Assembly (NCBI GenBank): GCA_030152585.1
Contig: JASLJC010000015.1
Coordinates: 1 to 20,482, forward strand
Direction: 5' to 3'
DNA from: Savagea sp.
GTDB lineage: Bacteria; Bacillota; Bacilli; Bacillales_A; Planococcaceae
Length of the DNA stretch: 20,482 bases
Positions 14,856-20,482 of this stretch are shown one piece after another; the first letter of the stretch is position 1; every line of letters begins with the position of its first letter. The notes under the pieces are model-generated. The model searched no databases. It saw only the letters and a program-made list of their open reading frames with translations, and had not been told where the DNA came from. The translations under genes and the position numbers were made by a program.

Positions 14856-14898
14856 AAAGCCAATGCGCCGTTTTTTTCGAGCGGACGTTGGCTTTTTT
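14856..14898 (+). terminator. terminator after rocF
   Basis: AAAGCCAA (14856-14863) pairs with TTGGCTTT (14888-14895) above a run of Ts. The inner part pairs imperfectly (GCGCCG with CGGACG). Confidence 0.75.
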
Positions 14899-14985
14899 CG
14901 AAGGCGAATATATGAGATGAGTAGAGTAAGAAAAAGAAGAGGAACTCGTATGACAGAGTGAGGATAAGAGGAATGAAGGTTATTT

Positions 14986-15013
14986 TGAAACTTATTGAAG
15001 CACGAACCGTATA
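14986..15013 (+). promoter_or_regulatory. sigma-W autoregulatory promoter of sigW-rsiW
   Basis: TGAAAC (14986-14991) and CGTATA (15008-15013), spaced by exactly 16 bases, match the B. subtilis sigma-W consensus completely. The element lies 33 bases ahead of the sigW start, as expected for an autoregulated ECF operon. Confidence 0.9.
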
Positions 15014-15045
15014 AAGAATAACCGTATCGAGCGGAGGAAAAAAAG

Positions 15046-15612
15046 ATGGATGAAAACCTGAATCAAGAAATTAATGCTGTGTTGCGTGGTGATGTCGAGG
15101 CATTCGAAACGATCGTTCAACAGTTTGAAGAACGTGTCTATTTCGTTTGCTATCGGATTTTACACAACGCACAAGAAGCAGAAGATGCAACACAAGAAGC
15201 TTTTTTACGCGCTTATACGAACTTAGATCGTTTTGATCAGTCTCGGAAATTTTCGACATGGATTTTTCGGATTGCGACGAATTTATGTATCGACCGGCTA
15301 CGGAAGAAAAAACCAGATTATTCCCTCGATGCGACAGTTCCGGGTACGGACGGTCTAACGATGTATACGACAATTGAATCTGAACATATTCAACCCGATG
15401 ATCAAGTCGTCGCAGAAGAAACGGAAAACCGTGTACTTCATGCGATCGATAAGCTTCCAGAAACATATCGCCTCGCGGTCATATTACGATATGTAGAAGA
15501 CCGTTCATTGAAAGAAATTAGTGAAATATTACAATTACCTTTAAATACGGTTAAGTCGCGTGTCTATAGAGGAAGAGAGTTATTACGTCAACAGTTAGTA
15601 GAACTCGGATAA
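15046..15612 (+). CDS. sigW: ECF RNA polymerase sigma factor SigW
   Basis: A 188-residue ECF sigma factor. Region 2 spans about residues 20-90 (AEDATQEAFLRAYTNLDRFD, then FSTWIFRIATNLCIDRLRKKK). Region 4 spans about 130-185, with the helix-turn-helix SLKEISEILQLPLNTVKSRVYRGRELL. Length, the downstream anti-sigma gene and the cdaA-cdaR-glmM neighbourhood identify it as SigW, which directs genes against cell-envelope stress such as antimicrobial peptides and wall-active antibiotics. The ATG at 15046 follows GGAGG. A textbook sigma-W promoter lies upstream, giving positive autoregulation. Its stop codon overlaps the ribosome binding site of rsiW, coupling synthesis of the two. Confidence 0.95.
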   Translation: MDENLNQEINAVLRGDVEAFETIVQQFEERVYFVCYRILHNAQEAEDATQEAFLRAYTNLDRFDQSRKFSTWIFRIATNLCIDRLRKKKPDYSLDATVPGTDGLTMYTTIESEHIQPDDQVVAEETENRVLHAIDKLPETYRLAVILRYVEDRSLKEISEILQLPLNTVKSRVYRGRELLRQQLVELG

Positions 15613-15625
15613 GGAGAGAATGTCG

Positions 15626-16117
15626 ATGAAACAATGTGTCCATGAACATTCGTTTGCGCTGCATGATTATGTAGACGGCGAATTAGAACAATCAGAATAT
15701 GAGGCATGGCATCGTCATTTGACTTCATGTGAAACATGTCGTTCAAAAGTAGAGCAATTACGTTACGTCACGACACAATTAAAAGTAACGCAACGCCCTC
15801 CCGTGCCACCTCAAATGCGGGAACAAATTATGAAACGTGTACGTCAAGAATCATATACTGTTCAACGTCTCGTACCCGTCCAATCGAAACATCGCCTATC
15901 ACGTCGTCGGTTGCGCCGATTATCGGTGCTCGCTGCCGCAGGTCTTGCATTTTTAACCGTTAGTACAGCGATGATTTCAAGTTACCAAGAAGCTGAACGG
16001 CTCGCTGTTCGAAAACCGAACAACCAAAGCCGTCGCAATTCTCCTCAACAAGGAAAAATTGCAGAAAAAGGAGATTCTTTAAAAATTGATATTATCATTC
16101 CGGACGATAAAGTGTAA
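15626..16117 (+). CDS. rsiW: anti-sigma-W factor RsiW, short form
   Basis: A 163-residue single-pass membrane anti-sigma factor. The N-terminal zinc anti-sigma domain carries H31-x3-C35-x2-C38, a basic linker precedes one transmembrane helix (about residues 100-119), and the exposed tail is only about 44 residues. It holds SigW inactive until regulated proteolysis (a PrsW-type site-1 protease, then site-2 RasP and ClpXP in B. subtilis) releases it. B. subtilis RsiW is about 208 residues with a roughly 100-residue extracytoplasmic part, so this tail is much reduced. I start at the ATG at 15626, nine bases after GGAG. An in-frame ATG at 15620 is only three bases from it. The assignment rests on the motif and the position after sigW. 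Confidence 0.9.
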   Translation: MKQCVHEHSFALHDYVDGELEQSEYEAWHRHLTSCETCRSKVEQLRYVTTQLKVTQRPPVPPQMREQIMKRVRQESYTVQRLVPVQSKHRLSRRRLRRLSVLAAAGLAFLTVSTAMISSYQEAERLAVRKPNNQSRRNSPQQGKIAEKGDSLKIDIIIPDDKV

Positions 16118-16145
16118 GAGAGGTACGAACGCTGTAACAGAAATA

Positions 16146-16154
16146 TGTTATACT
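16146..16154 (+). promoter_or_regulatory. extended -10 promoter element ahead of cdaA
   Basis: TG-T-TATACT at 16146-16154 is an extended -10 match. No good -35 lies 17 bases upstream. Transcription would start near 16161, 30 bases before the chosen cdaA start, so cdaA-cdaR-glmM can be expressed apart from sigma-W. Confidence 0.6.
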
Positions 16155-16191
16155 AAAACTATTGAAATTCGGAATGAAAGTAGGGATACGT

Positions 16192-17037
16192 ATGCCAGGT
16201 TGGGAATCTTTAATCAATATAGGAGCAGGAGAACTTCTGCGTAACATCGTCGACATCCTACTCGTCTGGTTCGTGCTCTACAAGCTCATCACGATTATTA
16301 AAGGGACGAAAGCAGTACAGTTATTAAAAGGGATCTTCGTCATCATTATCGTTCAATTTTTAACAGATGTATTCGGATTGAATACACTCGGTTGGATGAT
16401 GGAACAAGTATTGACGTTCGGATTTTTAGCTGTCATTATTATATTCCAACCTGAATTACGTCGTGCGTTAGAGCAATTAGGGCGTGGTCGTCTATTTGCC
16501 AGAAGTGGAACGCAAGAAGAAGAAGAACGAAAACGTCTCGTACAAGCGATGCGTAAATCCGTCAGTTACATGGCGAAACGTCGTATCGGTGCACTTATTT
16601 CCATCGAAAAAGAAACAGGATTAAGTGAATATATCGAAACCGGTACACCGTTAGATGCGACGATTACGTCGGAGTTGTTAATTAATATTTTCATTCCGAA
16701 CACACCATTACACGACGGCGCAGTTATCGTTCAAAAAAATCGAATCGCCGCAGCAGGTTGTTATTTACCGCTTTCGGAAAGTCCGTTTATCGCTAAAGAT
16801 TTAGGAACGCGTCATCGTGCTGCACTCGGATTAAGCGAAGATACCGATGCGTTAACGATCGTCGTTTCAGAAGAAACCGGTGCAATTAGTTTAACGTACG
16901 GTGGCGATATTTTCCGCAACTTGACGTTAGATGAATTTGAAGAGCGATTAATTGAACTATGGTTCGGCTCGATTACACTTACAGGTGATACAACATTTTG
17001 GAAATGGGGGGCAAAAAAACGATGGATAAATTCGTAG
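16192..17037 (+). CDS. cdaA: membrane diadenylate cyclase CdaA (c-di-AMP synthase)
   Basis: A 281-residue protein that makes c-di-AMP from two ATP at the cytoplasmic membrane. Three transmembrane helices fill about residues 18-37, 41-58 and 64-85, ending in the hallmark IIFQPELRRALEQLGRGR. The DAC catalytic domain (about 110-245) has HDGA with D175-G-A and GTRHRAA with R207-H-R209. The sequence closely follows B. subtilis CdaA (YbbP). I start at the ATG at 16192 because AGGG lies six bases upstream and because it matches the family N-terminus. An upstream TTG at 16162 and ATG at 16174 lack good sites, and the TTG would be almost at the transcript start. The gene overlaps cdaR by 16 bases. CdaA, CdaR and GlmM form a known regulatory complex. 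Confidence 0.95.
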   Translation: MPGWESLINIGAGELLRNIVDILLVWFVLYKLITIIKGTKAVQLLKGIFVIIIVQFLTDVFGLNTLGWMMEQVLTFGFLAVIIIFQPELRRALEQLGRGRLFARSGTQEEEERKRLVQAMRKSVSYMAKRRIGALISIEKETGLSEYIETGTPLDATITSELLINIFIPNTPLHDGAVIVQKNRIAAAGCYLPLSESPFIAKDLGTRHRAALGLSEDTDALTIVVSEETGAISLTYGGDIFRNLTLDEFEERLIELWFGSITLTGDTTFWKWGAKKRWINS

Positions 17038-18398
17038 ATAGCCCTTGGTTTTTACGGGTAACAGCGCTCGTTCTCGCACTCATTTTATTTTTCTCTGTTC
17101 GTGCAGAAGACGATGCAACAGACCGTCCGTCCGTTGGAAATGCTTCAGACATTATTCCGAATGTACCCGTTGAAGTGTATTATGATACTGACAATTTATA
17201 CGTAACCGGTGTACCCGAAACGGTCGACATTTCGATTGAAGGACCTGCTAATATCGTCCAGTCAACGAAATTAAAGCACGACTTTACAGTTTCTGTCGAT
17301 TTAACGCGATTACCGTTAGGAGAACACGAAGTTGCACTTCAACATGAAAACTTATCAGAAAAATTAAAAGTAAAAATAAAACCGAGCAAAGTGAAAGTTC
17401 AAATTGAAGAAAAAATTACACGTGACTTTACGGTAGAGACAGAATTCAATGAACAGATGTTAGCACCTCATTATGTCGTCAAATCATTGACTGCTTCACC
17501 GAAGACGGTCCAAATTACAGGTCCGCGAAGTGTGATCGAATCCGTACATAAAGTAGCGGCTGCTGTCCGACCGGTAAAAGAAGTGAATGCTTCTTATGAA
17601 GAAGTCGTTGCCGTACGTGTGCTAGACCGAAAGTTAAATAAATTAGAATTGCAATCACATCCGAGTGAAGTACGGGTATCGGTTGAAATTGAACAACTGA
17701 GCAAAGAAGTACCGTTTCGTTTGAATGAAACCGGTGAAGTAAAAGAAGGAATTACAATTGATTCTGTCGTACCGTTAACGAAAACTGTACGAATATACGG
17801 TGCTCAAGAAGTATTGAATAGTATCGAGTCAATTGTTGCAGATTTTGACCGTTCACTCGTAACCGGTTCCGGTGTTTATGAAGTAGCCATTCCGAAACCG
17901 AAAAACATTACGTCGATGAACGTTGAAAAAGCGAAAGTTCAAATTCGCGCAGCTGGAGATCCGTTAGAAGAAGAACCGAAACAAGAAGAAGAAAATAGCC
18001 AACAAGATGGCAACACTGAAGAAAAGCCGATAGAAGTGGAAGAAAATGAAAATGAAAATGATACGGACATTTCTTCAAAACCGTCAGAGCCTGAAAAGCC
18101 GAAGCCTGAAGAGACGATTGAAACGAGAAATTTTCCTTCGATTCCGATTACCGTTTTAAACGTTCCGTCTCATTTTAAAGCGACGTCTTTACAACCTCAT
18201 CTCATTACTGTAACTGCAACGGGTGAAAGGGGCATGCTTGATCGGCTACGTTCAACAGATTTCACAGCGACCGTAAATGTAGGCGCTATTCAATCACCTG
18301 GACGTTATCCTTTTGCTTTACACGTAGAAGGTCCAGCGAATGTGAAATGGAAAGCATCGAACACAGAAGTACTCATTCAATTAGATGAAACGCAATAA
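17022..18398 (+). CDS. cdaR: CdaA regulator CdaR (YbbR-domain protein)
   Basis: A 458-residue membrane-anchored protein. One N-terminal transmembrane helix (about residues 9-26) is followed by an extracytoplasmic region of YbbR repeats, recognisable by recurring VxIxGPxxVIxS blocks (for example [26 protein letters not shown] and [12 protein letters not shown]). A highly acidic, low-complexity linker (about residues 320-370, rich in E, N, P and K) separates the first three repeats from a C-terminal one. It modulates CdaA activity from outside the membrane. I chose the ATG at 17022, with GGGGGG ten bases upstream, over the in-frame ATG at 16998, because the protein then begins [12 protein letters not shown] as in homologues. 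It overlaps the cdaA end, which fits coupled expression. Confidence 0.92.
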   Translation: MDKFVDSPWFLRVTALVLALILFFSVRAEDDATDRPSVGNASDIIPNVPVEVYYDTDNLYVTGVPETVDISIEGPANIVQSTKLKHDFTVSVDLTRLPLGEHEVALQHENLSEKLKVKIKPSKVKVQIEEKITRDFTVETEFNEQMLAPHYVVKSLTASPKTVQITGPRSVIESVHKVAAAVRPVKEVNASYEEVVAVRVLDRKLNKLELQSHPSEVRVSVEIEQLSKEVPFRLNETGEVKEGITIDSVVPLTKTVRIYGAQEVLNSIESIVADFDRSLVTGSGVYEVAIPKPKNITSMNVEKAKVQIRAAGDPLEEEPKQEEENSQQDGNTEEKPIEVEENENENDTDISSKPSEPEKPKPEETIETRNFPSIPITVLNVPSHFKATSLQPHLITVTATGERGMLDRLRSTDFTATVNVGAIQSPGRYPFALHVEGPANVKWKASNTEVLIQLDETQ

Positions 18399-18424
18399 GA
18401 GCGATTGAAAAGGAGAAGAAAGAC

Positions 18425-19774
18425 ATGACGAAATATTTCGGAACCGATGGCGTTCGTGGTATTGCCAATAAAGAGTTGACGCCAGAATTAGCATTTCAAT
18501 TAGGACGAGTAGGAGGGTACGTCTTAACGAAAGACGCAAAAGAACAACCTCAAGTACTCGTCGGACGGGATACACGAATTTCAGGGCAAATGTTAGAAAG
18601 TGCCCTCGTAGCAGGTTTAATGTCAATCGGTGTAGAAGTAATGACATTAGGTGTAATTAGTACACCAGGTGTTGCGTATTTAACACGTGCTATGAATGCA
18701 CAAGCCGGTGTGATGATTTCAGCATCGCACAACCCAGTAGCGGACAACGGCATTAAGTTTTTCGGTGCAGACGGTTTTAAATTAACAGACGCACAAGAAG
18801 AAGAAATCGAGGCATTATTACATGCAGAAGAAGATGAACTACGTCGTCCTATTGGTGGAGAAGTTGGTACAATTACCGAATACTTTGAAGGTGGACATAA
18901 ATATATCCATTACTTAAAACAAACGGTCGACACTTCTTTCGAAGGAATGCACGTAGCAATTGACTGTGCACATGGTGCGACAAGTTCATTAGCAACTCAT
19001 TTATTTGCAGACTTAGAAGCGGATCTCTCTTCAATGGGGGATACACCAGATGGATGTAATATTAATGAAGGGGTCGGCTCTACCCACCCAGAAGCATTAG
19101 CAGCATTCGTCGTTGAAAAAGAAGCACAAATCGGATTAGCATTTGACGGAGATGGAGACCGTGTCATCGCAGTTGATGAAAACGGTAAAATCGTTAACGG
19201 CGACCAAATTATGTTTATCGTCGGAAAATATTTAAATGAAAAAGGCCGTCTGTCAAAAAATACAGTCGTATCTACTGTTATGAGTAACATCGGTTTCTAT
19301 AAAGGATTAGAAAAACAAGAAATCGAAAGTGTACAAACCGCTGTAGGTGATCGATACGTCGTCGAAGCGATGCGTGAGGGAGATTACAACTTCGGTGGTG
19401 AACAGTCAGGTCATATCGTCTTCCTCGACTACAACACGACAGGAGACGGTTTATTAACGGCTGTCCAACTCGTTCAAATTATGAAAGAGACAGGAAAGCC
19501 GTTATCGGAACTTGCAGGCGAGATGACGTTATTCCCACAACGCCTCGTCAATGTGCGTGTATCGGATAAACATCACGTAACGGATAACGAAAATGTAGCA
19601 GCGGTTATCCAAGAAGTAGAAGAAGAGCTCGGCAAAAATGGCCGTGTCCTCGTTCGTCCTTCCGGAACAGAGCCGCTCGTACGCGTAATGGTAGAAGCGC
19701 CGAGCGACGAAGAATGTGAACGTCAAGTCGAACGAATTGCTAACGTCGTTCGAGACGAAATGGGTCTTGCATAA
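18425..19774 (+). CDS. glmM: phosphoglucosamine mutase GlmM
   Basis: A 449-residue alpha-D-phosphohexomutase converting glucosamine-6-phosphate to glucosamine-1-phosphate for UDP-GlcNAc and peptidoglycan synthesis. It shows the family's four key loops: the phosphoserine loop ISASHNP with S101, the magnesium loop D241-GDGDR, the sugar-specificity loop GGEQSGH (about 325-331), and the phosphate-binding loop RPSGTEP near the C-terminus. The start at 18425 has AAGGAGAAG upstream, 26 bases after cdaR, so all three genes are one operon. In B. subtilis GlmM can inhibit CdaA, tying c-di-AMP to wall precursor supply. The gene that follows in many Bacilli (glmS with its ribozyme) is not seen here; an insertion sequence lies downstream instead. 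Confidence 0.97.
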   Translation: MTKYFGTDGVRGIANKELTPELAFQLGRVGGYVLTKDAKEQPQVLVGRDTRISGQMLESALVAGLMSIGVEVMTLGVISTPGVAYLTRAMNAQAGVMISASHNPVADNGIKFFGADGFKLTDAQEEEIEALLHAEEDELRRPIGGEVGTITEYFEGGHKYIHYLKQTVDTSFEGMHVAIDCAHGATSSLATHLFADLEADLSSMGDTPDGCNINEGVGSTHPEALAAFVVEKEAQIGLAFDGDGDRVIAVDENGKIVNGDQIMFIVGKYLNEKGRLSKNTVVSTVMSNIGFYKGLEKQEIESVQTAVGDRYVVEAMREGDYNFGGEQSGHIVFLDYNTTGDGLLTAVQLVQIMKETGKPLSELAGEMTLFPQRLVNVRVSDKHHVTDNENVAAVIQEVEEELGKNGRVLVRPSGTEPLVRVMVEAPSDEECERQVERIANVVRDEMGLA

Positions 19775-20009
19775 CTTAAAAAGAATTGACAAAAAGCTTA
19801 TGTACGGTTGCTGTTCATATAGTTATTTTGGTAGCTATAAAATATCTAGAAACTTTTAAAAATAGTAGTCATACAAAATAAATCTCCAGATGCAGAAGAA
19901 AATCAATTCAATATTTAAATGAATACGAAGTATGATAGTGTAATTTCTTATTCTAATTGAAAAAACGTTCTCAAGTTTTGAGAACGTTTTTTCGTTATCT
20001 TTTAAAAAA
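19775..20009. other. AT-rich stretch between glmM and the insertion sequence
   Basis: No gene or glmS ribozyme core was recognised. A TTGACA occurs at 19788-19793, but no -10 is correctly spaced. The bidirectional terminator at 19960-19992 is the only clear feature. Base composition is noticeably more AT-rich than in the upstream operon. Confidence 0.55.
19960..19992. terminator. bidirectional terminator after glmM
   Basis: A perfect 15-bp inverted repeat, AAAAAACGTTCTCAA (19960-19974) and TTGAGAACGTTTTTT (19978-19992), surrounds a GTT loop. Its A and T ends make it a terminator in both directions. It lies about 185 bases after glmM. Confidence 0.88.
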
Positions 20010-20060
20010 GGTTCTTTTTCAAGTGTTGGGGTGACGAATTCGTCACCCTAAATGAGAACC
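20010..20060. repeat. nested palindromes at the insertion sequence end
   Basis: A perfect 20-bp palindrome (20029-20048, centre GAATTC) sits between GGTTCT (20010-20015) and its complement AGAACC (20055-20060). The ancestral transposase stop codon lies inside the palindrome. It may be a terminal transposase-binding structure or a transcript-ending hairpin. Confidence 0.7.
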
Positions 20061-20482
20061 TATATTTTTATACTTATGACTCAATAAAATCTTTGCTCGG
20101 AAGTGATCAAAAGAACGAAAGTGATAGCTGCTCTTTTGCTTCCCTCGTTTTGTTGTTTAATCCTTCTATAAAACCGTTTGTATAGCCATAGACAAAGCTA
20201 TTTAAAATCTCTGTTTGCTTTGCTTTAAATGTTATCACTGTACGCTTCATTGGTTCACAATTAGATGCTAATACTTCTTCATACCAATCAATCAGACCTT
20301 TTTTCACTTCTGAAATATCTTCTGACTCCTTCGATCGATCAAACCACTGAACAAAAGACTCTTTCAACTGATAGGCTTCTGTTAACTCTTCAGAATAGGA
20401 TAAGTAGCGCATCAATTCTTTTCGTTTCAAAGGAGACAAATTTCTTTTATACAAAACAGTACGTGAACGTTTGATACTTTTT
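20043..20482 (-). pseudogene. ISL3-family transposase, C-terminal part, frameshifted
   Basis: The minus-strand frame is open from the window edge to a stop at 20107-20109. Read that way it ends NGFIEGLNNKTREAKEQLSL plus SFF. The block YGYTNGFIEGLNNKT is the conserved DDE-domain end of ISL3 transposases, but the usual continuation (xxxKRxxYGFRSFxHFRAKILL) is missing from this frame. It reappears in another frame as SYHFRSFDHFRAKILLSHKY followed by KNIGSHLG and a stop at 20043-20045. The shift falls at about 20145-20155, and spacing suggests a net loss of two bases. The transposase is therefore probably inactive. The N-terminal part lies outside the window. A programmed frameshift is unlikely, as no slippery heptamer is evident. 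Confidence 0.75.

Larger units (their letters stand above)
20010..20482 (-). mobile_element. partial ISL3-like insertion sequence (right end)
   Basis: The element appears to end at GGTTCTTTTTCAAG (20010-20023), which resembles the GGxTCTTT ends of ISL3-family elements. It contains the 3' part of an ISL3-type transposase on the minus strand and continues beyond the window. The preceding eight bases, TTAAAAAA (20002-20009), would be the target duplication, but the other copy is outside. The boundary is inferred from one end only. Confidence 0.65.

Noticed and set aside
16162..16191. An upstream TTG start giving CdaA ten more residues
   Set aside because: The TTG is almost at the predicted transcript start and has no ribosome binding site. 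The ATG at 16192 has one and matches the family N-terminus.
19775..20009. A glmS ribozyme downstream of glmM
   Set aside because: No recognisable ribozyme core or following glmS coding sequence is present before the insertion sequence.

Overview
The window looks like a piece of the core chromosome of a Gram-positive, low-to-moderate GC member of the Bacillaceae (Firmicutes). The evidence is the order arginase - sigW - rsiW - cdaA - cdaR - glmM, which matches Bacillus subtilis and relatives, plus a salA-type Mrp ATPase, Bacillus-style tRNA genes (two without an encoded CCA) and strong AGGAGG ribosome binding sites. The species cannot be fixed from what I can see.

Layout. At 1-483 (+) lie the 3' end of an unrecognised gene and a small four-helix membrane protein, closed by a terminator. 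From 8386 down to 640 (-) runs a six-gene catabolic operon: a TAXI-type TRAP receptor lipoprotein, a fused 4TM/12TM TRAP permease, a FadR-type GntR regulator, GlcD-like and GlcF-like subunits of a 2-hydroxyacid dehydrogenase, and an LhgO-like L-2-hydroxyglutarate oxidase. Its promoter matches the sigma-A consensus well. An 18-bp near-palindrome sits just downstream of the start site, and a terminator-like hairpin separates the receptor from the permease. The likely job is uptake and oxidation of one or more 2-hydroxyacids. The substrate is not proven.

At 8642-10390 (+) lie a single-domain rhodanese and salA, whose N-terminal DUF59 domain is present twice in tandem. At 10576-11321 (+) is a five-gene tRNA cluster (Asn, Thr, Glu, Tyr, Gln) with its own promoters and terminator. 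The stretch from 11322 to 11800 holds a 138-nt imperfect inverted repeat and, on the minus strand, a 23-codon ORF with a very strong ribosome binding site. I recognise neither.

At 11801-14838 (+) a PAS-PAS-GGDEF-EAL protein with a degenerate AGDEF signature is followed 20 nt later by arginase (rocF). At 14986-16117 is the envelope-stress pair sigW-rsiW behind a near-perfect autoregulatory sigma-W promoter; the RsiW homologue is unusually short. At 16192-19774 is the cdaA-cdaR-glmM cassette, linking c-di-AMP synthesis to peptidoglycan precursor synthesis. After a bidirectional terminator, the window ends inside a degenerate ISL3-like insertion sequence (20010 onward) whose transposase is frameshifted near its C-terminus.

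Most of the window is ordinary Bacillaceae core genome. The unusual points are the doubled DUF59 domain of SalA, the hydroxyacid operon with its candidate operator, the unexplained hairpin plus micro-ORF after the tRNA cluster, and the short RsiW.
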